The notes below the pieces were generated by a model that was not told the DNA's origin, did not search any database, and saw only the letters and a program-made list of their open reading frames with translations. A program made the position numbers and the translations under genes. This document shows, one piece after another, positions 1 to 7,346 of a DNA stretch of 64,000 nt (the stretch's first letter is position 1; every line of letters begins with the position of its first letter). The DNA is taken from assembly GCF_042665255.1 (NCBI RefSeq), contig NZ_JBHTCD010000015.1. One strand, given 5' to 3'. This stretch comes from Insolitispirillum peregrinum. GTDB taxonomy: Bacteria; Pseudomonadota; Alphaproteobacteria; Rhodospirillales; Rhodospirillaceae.

Positions 1-50
1 GGCGAAATCACCGCCCATTCATCGTCCGTTACACCAATCCGTTCATTCAT
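1..50 (-). mobile_element. 5' end of a probable IS5-type transposase gene (runs off the window)
   Basis: Read leftward, an ATG at position 50 opens a frame of 16 complete codons to the window edge. The peptide contains TDDEWAVISP, which resembles the N-terminal signature of IS5/IS4-type transposases (typically a D/E-E-W-A/x-x-I-x-P-L-L-P pattern). A GGGGAGA ribosome binding site lies about 7 nt upstream. The 70 bases before it (51-124) are AT-rich, unlike the rest of the window, as expected at an insertion sequence end. Only about 16 residues are visible, so the family assignment is tentative and the terminal repeat was not identified. Confidence 0.45.
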
Positions 51-124
51 CGATTCATCTCCCCATGAGAGGAATTATTGAGTCAAAAATTATTATTACC
101 GTCAAAGAATTTGTCAACAGAACC

Positions 125-218
125 TAGAGCATTTTCAAGTTGACCGTCGACGGTCAACGGCTCGGAAAATGCGGCACTCAAAGGGAAGAGCGTTTTCGCT
201 CGGTGTGAAAACGCTCTA
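125..218. repeat. palindromic repeat element, long copy (94 nt)
   Basis: The element is bounded by TAGAGCATTTTC at the left and GAAAACGCTCTA at the right, an imperfect terminal inverted repeat. It contains two hairpins: one built on the perfect palindrome TTGACCGTCGACGGTCAA (140-157) with GCATTTTC/GAAAATGC outer arms, and one with arms GAGCGTTTTC (188-197) and GAAAACGCTC (207-216). A shorter copy lacking 46 internal bases lies in opposite orientation at 8741-8788. It sits 3' of the cheR terminator. Confidence 0.8.
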
Positions 219-261
219 AAAACACAGCCCCTTTTGATCCTGCGACCAAAAGGGGCTGTGT
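217..261 (-). terminator. rho-independent terminator of the chemotaxis operon
   Basis: A perfect 14-bp stem, arms 222-235 and 248-261 (core AGCCCCTTTT / AAAAGGGGCT), encloses a 12-nt loop. Read leftward it is followed by a run of five T. It begins 26 nt after the cheR stop codon, so it closes the cheA-Y-B-R transcription unit. Confidence 0.9.
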
Positions 262-286
262 ATAGAGCATGCAGACGATGGGGAAA

Positions 287-1135
287 TCAGGCCGCCGGAG
301 CCCCGATGCTGGGGCCGTTGTAGCCGGGCCGGGCGACGGCATAGACGCCGCGCTGGCTGGGGATTGGCTTGAACCGTTCCGAGATGCCCAGAACCGTCTC
401 GGCACCGCCCAGATAGAGCACCGCGTCGTCGGTCATTTGCTTCGACATGTTTTCCAGCACCACCGACTTGGTCGGCTGGTCAAAGTAGATCAGCACGTTG
501 CGGCAGAACACCACGTCAAACGTCCCTAGCGCCTTCATGTCCTGCAGCAGGTTCCATTCCTTGAACTGCACCATCGACCGTACTGCCGGGTCCAGTTCCC
601 ACTGGTCATCGCGTTTCTGGAAGTATTTGACCAGCAGCTGAATCGGCAGCCCGCGCTGCACTTCAAACTGTGAGTACAGGCCAGAGCGGGCTTTTTGCAG
701 GATTTCCCGCGACAGGTCGGTGCCGACGATCTCGACTTTCCAGCCCGCCAGCCTGGCGGCATGTTCCTTGAGGATCATGGCCAGGGAATAGGGTTCCTGC
801 CCGGAGGATGCTGCGGCACACCAGATGCGAAAGCTGCGCTTGGTGGCCCGTGTTCTCAGCAGGTTGGGCAGAACAACGTCGCGGAACTGGTCAAAGGGCT
901 TTTGATCCCGAAAAAAGAACGACTCGTTGGTTGTCATTGCGTCGGTGACATCGGCAGCAAGCGCCTCGTCCCGGCGGCGAAGCTGGGCAACCAGGTCTTC
1001 CAATCCCTTGAGGCCGCGTTTGCGGGCCACAGGCATCAGTCGGCTTTCGAGCAGATAGGATTTGTCCGGGGTCAGGACCAGACCGGACCGCTCCTTCAGC
1101 ATCTTGGCCAAAAAGTCAAAATCATCGGGTTTCAT
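287..1135 (-). CDS. cheR: chemotaxis protein-glutamate O-methyltransferase CheR
   Basis: CheR transfers methyl groups from S-adenosylmethionine to glutamates of chemoreceptors and so sets receptor adaptation. The 282-residue protein has an N-terminal all-alpha CheR_N domain (roughly 1-75) and a Rossmann-like methyltransferase domain with the family motifs WCAAASSGQEPYSLAM, EIVGTDLSREIL and FDVVFCRNVLIYFD. The ATG at 1135 was chosen because it starts the conserved N-terminus (MKPDDFDFLAKML) and lies 2 nt after the cheB stop codon, implying translational coupling. A longer upstream reading would run inside cheB. It is the last gene of the operon and is followed by a strong terminator. Confidence 0.95.
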   Translation of the reverse strand: MKPDDFDFLAKMLKERSGLVLTPDKSYLLESRLMPVARKRGLKGLEDLVAQLRRRDEALAADVTDAMTTNESFFFRDQKPFDQFRDVVLPNLLRTRATKRSFRIWCAAASSGQEPYSLAMILKEHAARLAGWKVEIVGTDLSREILQKARSGLYSQFEVQRGLPIQLLVKYFQKRDDQWELDPAVRSMVQFKEWNLLQDMKALGTFDVVFCRNVLIYFDQPTKSVVLENMSKQMTDDAVLYLGGAETVLGISERFKPIPSQRGVYAVARPGYNGPSIGAPAA

Positions 1136-1137
1136 AA

Positions 1138-2334
1138 CTATGCCCGCCTGTTTGCGAACTTGTGGATCCAGCCGGCGATGTCCTGAATGGGCAGGACTGC
1201 CGCGCAGACCCCCGCCTGGGCGGTGGCACCGGGCATGCCCCACACCACGCTGGTTGCCTCGTCCTGGGCAATGACGGTGCCGCCGGTTTCGACGATCACC
1301 TTGCCGCCACGGGCGCCATCCGACCCCATGCCGGTCAGCACGCAGGCCAGAACCTTGCGGCCATAGACCTGCGAAATCGACCGGAACATCGGATCGACGG
1401 ACGGACGGCAGAAGTTTTCCGGTGCGCCCTGATTCAGGCGCAGGATCTTTTCACCGTTTCTGACCTCGACCAGCATGTGGTAATCGCCGGGGGCGACATA
1501 GACCTTGCCACCTTCGATGCGGTCGCCATCAGCGGCTTCCTTGGCCGGGAAGCCGGACAGGCGCGAGATGTGTTCCGCAAGGATGGTGGTAAAGGTTGCC
1601 GGCATGTGCTGTGTGATCAGGATCGGCTGGGTAACACCACCCGCTTTCATGATCCCGCTGAGGACGGTGAACAGGGCTTGCGGGCCACCGGTCGAGCTGC
1701 CGATGCAGATGACATCCGGGCGCTCGGTTCCGGCTTGACGCAAGACAACCTTGGTACCGGGAGGCGCCAGCGGGCTGCTGGCTGGCGCGGGGGCCGCTGC
1801 CGCGCCGGGGCGGCGCAGGGTCGGAACTGCGGCTGCTGCCGGGGCAGCCGGAGTCGGGCGACGGCCCGAGCTGCGGCGGACCGCAGCCCCCAGGGCTTTC
1901 ACCTTTTCCACCAGCTCGCGCTTGAAATCGGTGCCGCCGGTAAGTTCCCGCGAAGAGGACGGTTTGGGGATATAGTCGGTTGCGCCCAGCTCGAGGGCCT
2001 TCAGGCTGATTTCGGCATTTTTCTGCGTCAGGGTCGAAGACATGATGACCTTGGGACGCGACGGCGAAGCAAGAATTTTCGGCAGTGCGGTGAGGCCATC
2101 CATCACCGGCATTTCGATATCGAGAACGACGATTTCGATATCCTGTCGTTCCAGTGTCTGAATGGCGCTTTGTCCGTTGCCGACAGAAGCCACGACCTTG
2201 ATTGCCGGGTCGGATTCGAGCATACGGGTTTCCAGACCACGGACCACCGCAGAGTCGTCAACGACCATCACGCGGTAAGGTTCGGTGGCACCAGTTCCGG
2301 CTGGCGTAGATGATGCGTCCCTGGGAAAGGTCAA
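1138..2334 (-). CDS. cheB: chemotaxis response regulator protein-glutamate methylesterase CheB
   Basis: CheB removes methyl groups from, and deamidates, chemoreceptors; phosphorylation by CheA activates it. The 398-residue protein has a receiver domain (about 20-140; acidic pair D26-D27, phosphoacceptor D72, conserved K near 124), a Pro/Ala-rich linker (about 155-195) and a C-terminal methylesterase domain. The expected catalytic triad is visible: Ser214 in GSSTGG, His243 in TQHMP, Asp339 in GMGSDGARGG. It lies between cheY and cheR. The linker is longer and richer in alanine and proline than in enterobacterial CheB. Confidence 0.96.
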   Translation of the reverse strand: MTFPRDASSTPAGTGATEPYRVMVVDDSAVVRGLETRMLESDPAIKVVASVGNGQSAIQTLERQDIEIVVLDIEMPVMDGLTALPKILASPSRPKVIMSSTLTQKNAEISLKALELGATDYIPKPSSSRELTGGTDFKRELVEKVKALGAAVRRSSGRRPTPAAPAAAAVPTLRRPGAAAAPAPASSPLAPPGTKVVLRQAGTERPDVICIGSSTGGPQALFTVLSGIMKAGGVTQPILITQHMPATFTTILAEHISRLSGFPAKEAADGDRIEGGKVYVAPGDYHMLVEVRNGEKILRLNQGAPENFCRPSVDPMFRSISQVYGRKVLACVLTGMGSDGARGGKVIVETGGTVIAQDEATSVVWGMPGATAQAGVCAAVLPIQDIAGWIHKFANRRA

Positions 2335-2369
2335 GGCTTCGCTCCCCTTGCTGCTGACTGAGCGTCTGA

Positions 2370-2738
2370 TCAGTCGATCAGGCCGACCTGTGCAAACTTT
2401 GCTTGCAGGATTTCGCTGTCAAAGGGCTTCATGATGTACTCATTCGCGCCTGCTTCGATGGCTTCCTGAATGTGCTCGATGTCGTTTTCGGTAGTGCAGA
2501 ACACGACAACGGGCGTTTCACCGCCGGGGAGTTTGCGCAGTTCGCGCAGGAACTCTATGCCGTTCATCACAGGCATGTTCCAGTCCAGCAGAACTGCATC
2601 GGGCATGGTCTGCTTGCACGCATCCAGCGCGCTTTTACCGTCTTCGGCTTCGGCGGTGCTGAATTGCAATTCCTGCAAAATCTTTTTGGCCACCATGCGG
2701 ATGACTTTGGAGTCATCGACGATCAAACAGGATTTCAT
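2370..2738 (-). CDS. cheY: chemotaxis response regulator CheY
   Basis: Single-domain receiver protein of 122 residues that carries the phosphoryl group from CheA to the flagellar motor. Visible features are the acidic pair D8-D9, phosphoacceptor D52 in LLDWNMP, the switch threonine in FCTTEN and the conserved lysine in IMKPFD. The ATG at 2738 is preferred over ATGs further upstream because an AGAGAGG site precedes it by 3 nt and the conserved fold begins at once (MKSCLIVDD). A gap of 283 nt separates it from cheA, so it may have its own promoter as well as read-through. Confidence 0.93.
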   Translation of the reverse strand: MKSCLIVDDSKVIRMVAKKILQELQFSTAEAEDGKSALDACKQTMPDAVLLDWNMPVMNGIEFLRELRKLPGGETPVVVFCTTENDIEHIQEAIEAGANEYIMKPFDSEILQAKFAQVGLID

Positions 2739-2970
2739 ACCTCTCTGTGCCCCCAACGGATTATCCTGTGCGACCATCGGATGGTTTCCTCTGGTCACGG
2801 CTGCCGGGTGGCAGCATCAGGTTCATGAACGCGTTGCCCGCCAAACGGGCTCGTGGAATGGCATCGCATTGATACCAGAAGACAAAATAGCCGGAGCCAG
2901 AGGTCCGATCAACGAACCATAGTGCTTAGGGGCTGCTTTTTCATCCCACCGTCCCCGGAGTAGAACCGAA

Positions 2971-3002
2971 GAGGGGGCTGGGGGTAATCCCGCAGCCCCC
3001 TC
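2971..3002 (-). terminator. hairpin between cheA and cheY, probable attenuator
   Basis: Arms GAGGGGGCTG (2971-2980) and CAGCCCCCTC (2993-3002) form a perfect 10-bp stem that extends inward with GGG/CCC. It begins 19 nt after the cheA stop on the minus strand. The tail is only weakly T-rich, so partial termination or mRNA stabilisation is more likely than full termination. Confidence 0.55.
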
Positions 3003-3021
3003 TGGTCTGTCAGACGATGGG

Positions 3022-5928
3022 TCAGGCGGCTGCCGACCCCAGAATGTGCTGCAGGGTATCAAGCAGCGAATCACGGTCGAACTTGGCCACATAGTCGTCA
3101 AAGCCAACCTGACGGCCACGTTCAAAGTCACGTTCGGTCGCATGCGAGCTGAGGGCAATCAGCGGTACGCTGCGCCAACGCTCGTCACCGCGCACGGCTT
3201 CGGCAAACTGGAAGCCATCCATCCCCGGCATTTCGATGTCCGAGATGACGCAGCTGAATGACAGGCCGGCATCGCGCATTTCCAGCGCCTTGGCGGCACT
3301 TTCGACAGCGGTGACGTCATAGCCGGACACCGACAGCAGCGGGGTCAGCAGGTTGCGGAAGAACGGGCTGTCATCGATCAGCAGGATCGACCGGTTGCGA
3401 CTCAGCATGGCGTTTTCACCCACGCTGTGATCCGGGGTGCCGAACCAGTCGCCAAAGGCGGCAGTCAGGTAATAGCCGGTGTCAATCACATCAGTGGCCT
3501 TGCCGCCGATGATGGCGGTCCCGATCACCCCTTCCGAACTGGCCTTCAGTTCGACGCGCAGGCGGTCTTCGACGATATCGACGATTTCGTCGACCACCAG
3601 ACCCATCGAGCGGTCGCGGTCAGCGAACACCAGCACCGGCTGACGGCCCTTGTCGGCCATCTGATAGCTGCTGTTGACCGCGATCAGCGGCATCAGCTGG
3701 CCACGGTACTGCACCACCGGCTTGCCATAGGAGTGTTCGATGCTTTCCAGATCGACTTCTTCCAGACGGGCGACCAGCGCCAGTGGCACCGCCTTGAGGT
3801 CGTTCGACCCGGCGCGGAAGATCAGCAGGCTGGTGCGATCGTCCGAGTGCTGGATTTCGGTGGTGGCGGCCGAATCACCGGCGGCATTGCTGCCCATGGT
3901 GACTTCGCCGGTGGCCGAGGCAATCCCGTTCGGATCAAGGATCATGATCACCGAGCCATCACCGAGGATGGTGTTGCCCGAGAACATCGAGATGTGACGC
4001 AGGATCGGAGCGACCGGCTTGACCACGATTTCTTCGGTGTCGAACACGCGATCGACGATGATCCCGAAGGTGTAGGTGCCGACCTGGGTGACGACGATGA
4101 AGGTTTCCTGGGTGTCCTCGGCAACGCTGGCAGCCATCGCCAGCGTTTCGGCACTGTCACCCTGCGTGCGCAGCTCGCGGATGCGTTCCTGTGCCGCCGA
4201 AATTTCCTCGGCCAGCTTTTCCGGCGATTCCTTGCGCAGCTTCAGCTGGTTGGCCAGGCTGACCAGCGGTAACAGGCGATCGCGCAGACGCAGGACCGGG
4301 GTGGCATTGATCATCTCGATGCCGTTTTCGCTGTTGGCGGTGACGCGCACCAGTTCCAGCACCGAAATCTGCGGGATGGCAAAGCGTTCTTCGGCGCATT
4401 CAACGATCAGCGCCGACACGATGGCCAGCGTCAGCGGGATCTTGATGGTAAAGGTGGTGCCGCGCCCTTCGTAGGTCTTCAGTTCGACGGTGCCGCCGAT
4501 CTTTTCGATGTTGGTGCGCACCACGTCCATGCCGACGCCGCGCCCGGACACGCTGGTGATCTTTTCGGCGGTCGAGAAGCCCGCCTTGAAGATGAACTGC
4601 GCGACCTGCTGGTCGTTCATGTTGTCGAGTTCGGATTCGGTGGCAAGGCTGTTCATGATCGCCTTTTCCCGGATGCGACCGATGTTCAGGCCGCGACCGT
4701 CGTCCGAAATCTCGATGATGATGTGGCCGCCTTCGTGAAAGGCGTTGAGCTTGATGATGCCGGTTTCGGACTTGCCAGCCATGCGGCGGCCTTCGTTGTC
4801 TTCCAGGCCATGGTCCGCCGAGTTGCGCACCATGTGGGTCAACGGGTCCTTGATCAGTTCCAGCACCTGACGGTCGAGTTCGGTCTCGGCACCGTACATT
4901 TGCAGGTCGATCTTTTTGCCGGTTTCAATCGCCAGATCGCGCACGATACGCGGCAGTTTGGCCCAGGCGTTTCCGATCGGCTGCATGCGGGTCTTCATCA
5001 CCCCTTCCTGCAGGTCGGTGGTGATGTGGGACAGGCGTTGCAGCGGAGCCGCAAATTCGCTGTCGTCGCGGCCACGCACCATCTGCAGCAACTGGTTGCG
5101 GGTCAGTACCAGTTCCGACACCAGCGTCATCAGGTTTTCGAGCAGCTCGACGTTGACGCGAATGGACTGGGCGGCAATGGCCGACTCGGCACTCTTGGCT
5201 GCGCCACCCTTGTCATCGCCCGGATGGGCGGCGGCAACCGGAACCGGCGGGCTGGCTTTCGGCGGGGCGGCAGGCACCGGCGGAGCCGCCGGAACCGGAG
5301 CCGCCGCGACGGGAACGGGAACCGGAGGAGCCGCGGGCCTGGCAGCCTCGGCGGCATGCATCTCCGCTTCCATCTCGGCGATCATTTCGGCTTCGGTGGC
5401 GGCGCGCTTGCCCCTGGCGAGAGCGGCTTCGACCTCGGCCAGCAGTTCGGCGGCCACCGGGAAACCGGCGTCGCTGGTCATCGGGCCATCTTCTGCCGGG
5501 GCGGCAGGCGCTGCCGGAGCCGGAGCCACCGGGGCCGGAGCTGCAACCACCCGGCCATCGGCCATGGCGTTCAACTGGATCTTGAGGTCGTCGTCGTTGC
5601 CTTCCGGTTCGGTTTCGGTGGCTTCGATGTGCGCCAGAATTTCCTTGATGCGGTCAATCGAGGCCAGAATCAGGGTCACCGCATGCGGGGTGACTTCCAG
5701 TTCGCCATCGCGGAATTTGCCCAGGACGTTTTCCCCGGCGTGGGCCAGGGTTTCCAGACGCGGCAGCCCGAGGAAGCCGCAGGTGCCCTTGATGGTATGC
5801 ACCAGACGGAAAATGTTGGACAGAATACCGGAATCGTTAGGGTTCTGCTCCAGATTCACCAGCTCGACGTCGAGTGTGGCGAGACTTTCCGACGTTTCCG
5901 TCAGGAATTCACTGAGCAGGTCATCCAT
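3022..5928 (-). CDS. cheA: hybrid chemotaxis histidine kinase CheA with second CheW-like domain and C-terminal receiver
   Basis: CheA autophosphorylates under receptor control and phosphorylates CheY and CheB. At 968 residues it is far longer than the usual 650-700. Domains in order: HPt (1-105, phosphoacceptor H44 in LVHTIKGTCGFLG); a long Pro/Ala linker (about 125-235); dimerisation segment and HATPase (N-box around DPLTHMVRNSADHGLE; G-boxes DDGRGLN and GRGVGMDVV); a CheW-like P5 domain with an inserted charged helix; a second CheW-like domain (about 700-840); and a receiver domain (845-968; D852-D853, D897, K949). A GGAGAG site lies about 6 nt before the ATG. No separate cheW is present in the operon, and the internal CheW-like domain may replace it. 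Confidence 0.95.
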   Translation of the reverse strand: MDDLLSEFLTETSESLATLDVELVNLEQNPNDSGILSNIFRLVHTIKGTCGFLGLPRLETLAHAGENVLGKFRDGELEVTPHAVTLILASIDRIKEILAHIEATETEPEGNDDDLKIQLNAMADGRVVAAPAPVAPAPAAPAAPAEDGPMTSDAGFPVAAELLAEVEAALARGKRAATEAEMIAEMEAEMHAAEAARPAAPPVPVPVAAAPVPAAPPVPAAPPKASPPVPVAAAHPGDDKGGAAKSAESAIAAQSIRVNVELLENLMTLVSELVLTRNQLLQMVRGRDDSEFAAPLQRLSHITTDLQEGVMKTRMQPIGNAWAKLPRIVRDLAIETGKKIDLQMYGAETELDRQVLELIKDPLTHMVRNSADHGLEDNEGRRMAGKSETGIIKLNAFHEGGHIIIEISDDGRGLNIGRIREKAIMNSLATESELDNMNDQQVAQFIFKAGFSTAEKITSVSGRGVGMDVVRTNIEKIGGTVELKTYEGRGTTFTIKIPLTLAIVSALIVECAEERFAIPQISVLELVRVTANSENGIEMINATPVLRLRDRLLPLVSLANQLKLRKESPEKLAEEISAAQERIRELRTQGDSAETLAMAASVAEDTQETFIVVTQVGTYTFGIIVDRVFDTEEIVVKPVAPILRHISMFSGNTILGDGSVIMILDPNGIASATGEVTMGSNAAGDSAATTEIQHSDDRTSLLIFRAGSNDLKAVPLALVARLEEVDLESIEHSYGKPVVQYRGQLMPLIAVNSSYQMADKGRQPVLVFADRDRSMGLVVDEIVDIVEDRLRVELKASSEGVIGTAIIGGKATDVIDTGYYLTAAFGDWFGTPDHSVGENAMLSRNRSILLIDDSPFFRNLLTPLLSVSGYDVTAVESAAKALEMRDAGLSFSCVISDIEMPGMDGFQFAEAVRGDERWRSVPLIALSSHATERDFERGRQVGFDDYVAKFDRDSLLDTLQHILGSAAA

Positions 5929-6238
5929 GGGTTCTCTCCATCCCGTTTACACCTGGTGCCCCGTGTGGACCATCCCCGGACGGGGTCTGTGGTACACAGG
6001 CTTTGTCTTGTGAACCCCGCAGTTTGCCCCGTGGCATCTGTGGGGGCATTTATGGGGTGTGTGTGAGCCGTCCTGTCGGTGGTAAATCCGGGGGGTGGGG
6101 TAAACCCGGAGGGGTGGACAGGGGCGGCAGTTTAACGACCATGCATAGCCATACCTGGAATGGTTTTAGCACGGCTTTCTTCAAACCAGAAGGATTCTTA
6201 GGTTTTGTTTTGATATGGCAACGAAAGCATAAACAGCC
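5929..6238. other. 310-nt cheA leader and intergenic region
   Basis: No gene is seen here. It lies upstream of cheA and downstream of the ChpT-like gene, both read leftward, so it probably holds the cheA promoter. The + strand carries an imperfect direct repeat (GGTAAATCCGGGGGG at 6081-6095 and GGTAAACCCGGAGGGG at 6099-6114) and four G-runs of at least four between 6090 and 6124, which could fold as a G-quadruplex. I found no convincing -35/-10 pair. Confidence 0.5.
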
Positions 6239-6913
6239 CTACTTTCCTTGACTTGGCAAGCTGGACGAAAGCTCTATCCAGCCCTCGGCACTCTGGTGTC
6301 CAAGGCCGCCGCCATCTGCGGTCAGGCAGGCCAGATAGTAGGCCTGCACCGTTCGTGCCGAGATGGTCTGCCGGTTACCCTCCAAGGCAGCGAGGAGGGT
6401 GGGTGTGAATTGGCAACGCTTTCCGGTGGCCCGGACGACAATGGTGTTGGATGTGGCAAGGTGAATCGAGATGGTGCCTCGCCCGCCCAGGGTATCAATG
6501 GCAACCAGCGCCATGTTCAGGATGATGCGGGCCACATCCGCCTGTTCCCATACATGACTATTCTTTTCCGGCCAATCAAGAGTTATGTCGGTGCCGTGGA
6601 CCGCGTGCAGGTAATCTTCCAGCGTCTGGACCGGGGCCACCGTGCCGCCGTGCAGAACGCCGAGGGCGGCGCGCAGGAGCCGCAGGCGGGCCACCGCGCT
6701 GTCGGCTGAATGAGAGAGCAGGGCGGCCGTTTCCTGAACGAAATCGTCATCGCCGTCGCTCAACAGCTCGGTTCCGGCGGCGATGGCCCCGATCGGGCCG
6801 GACAGATCATGGCACAGGCGTGTGCACAGCAGGGCCATGACCTCGATATCAACAGCCGGAACCAGAGTCAGCAGGGGGGCTGAAAGTGTGGCATCGGGTA
6901 CTGGGTCAGTCAT
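6239..6913 (-). CDS. chpT: ChpT-like histidine phosphotransferase
   Basis: ChpT proteins relay phosphate from hybrid kinases such as CckA to CtrA and CpdR in alphaproteobacteria. This 224-residue protein carries the family hallmark LCTRLCHDLSGPIGAIAAG, with His35 as the predicted phosphoacceptor, followed by a degenerate HATPase-like C-terminal domain without recognisable ATP-binding G-boxes. The ATG at 6913 was chosen over a longer start because the homologous region begins shortly after; the binding site is weak (AAGAAAG). It lies directly upstream of the hybrid cheA in the same direction, which suggests a link between the CtrA phosphorelay and chemotaxis. That it acts on CtrA here is inferred from the family. 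Confidence 0.75.
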   Translation of the reverse strand: MTDPVPDATLSAPLLTLVPAVDIEVMALLCTRLCHDLSGPIGAIAAGTELLSDGDDDFVQETAALLSHSADSAVARLRLLRAALGVLHGGTVAPVQTLEDYLHAVHGTDITLDWPEKNSHVWEQADVARIILNMALVAIDTLGGRGTISIHLATSNTIVVRATGKRCQFTPTLLAALEGNRQTISARTVQAYYLACLTADGGGLGHQSAEGWIELSSSLPSQGK

Positions 6914-7048
6914 TGCCGGTCTTTCTTGTTCCAACTGTGCACGAGGCAGGGTAAAAGCCGCTCCCTCTTTAGGCAAGCTGCCTGAGACACCATATGCTTT
7001 TTGATCAGGCGTCTTACGCTAAAGGCGCTGAGCAGGATCGGAGGAACC

Positions 7049-7282
7049 ATGTCGTTTTTTTTGCTGCCGGGCGCCTGGGTGCTGCATCCCCAGCAGCCTG
7101 ATTGGGGGCTGGGGCAGATTCAGTCTGCCGTCGGTCACCGGGTGACGGTGAACTTTGCCCATGCCGGGAAAGTACTGGTCAATACGGCGGTGGTATCGTT
7201 GCAGGTTCTGGAAGACCACGAACTGGATGCCTACCTTGACGCCGAAGCCAAAGCCGAGAAGGCAACACGCGGCGCAGCGTGA
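7049..7282 (+). CDS. DUF3553 domain-containing small protein
   Basis: A 77-residue soluble protein. The first 50 residues (PGAWVLHPQQPDWGLGQIQS, then VTVNFAHAGK and a final NTAVV segment) match the DUF3553 family, small beta-rich domains of unknown role related in style to the RNA-polymerase-binding CarD/TudorSN folds. The remainder is a charged helix (EAKAEKAT). The ATG at 7049 is fixed by a GGAGG site 4 nt upstream; upstream codons in frame lack similarity. It is divergent from the ChpT-like gene. Function is unknown. Confidence 0.75.
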   Translation: MSFFLLPGAWVLHPQQPDWGLGQIQSAVGHRVTVNFAHAGKVLVNTAVVSLQVLEDHELDAYLDAEAKAEKATRGAA

Positions 7283-7346
7283 CGGGTGACGGGAAGGGGT
7301 GCAAAATCCTTGCATCAGGTATGGAAATGATGTCCCCTCGGTGTTT

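Noticed and set aside
2823..3158. Possible cheW between cheA and cheY
   Set aside because: The only leftward frame there overlaps the end of cheA in another frame and has no CheW features; the gap truly lacks cheW.
5220..5560. Pro/Ala-rich repeats in cheA as a possible inserted element
   Set aside because: In frame, no terminal repeats, and such linkers between the P1 and dimerisation domains are common in high-GC CheA proteins.
4723..6066. 447-codon frame antisense to cheA
   Set aside because: Shadow of cheA; no domain and unlikely composition.
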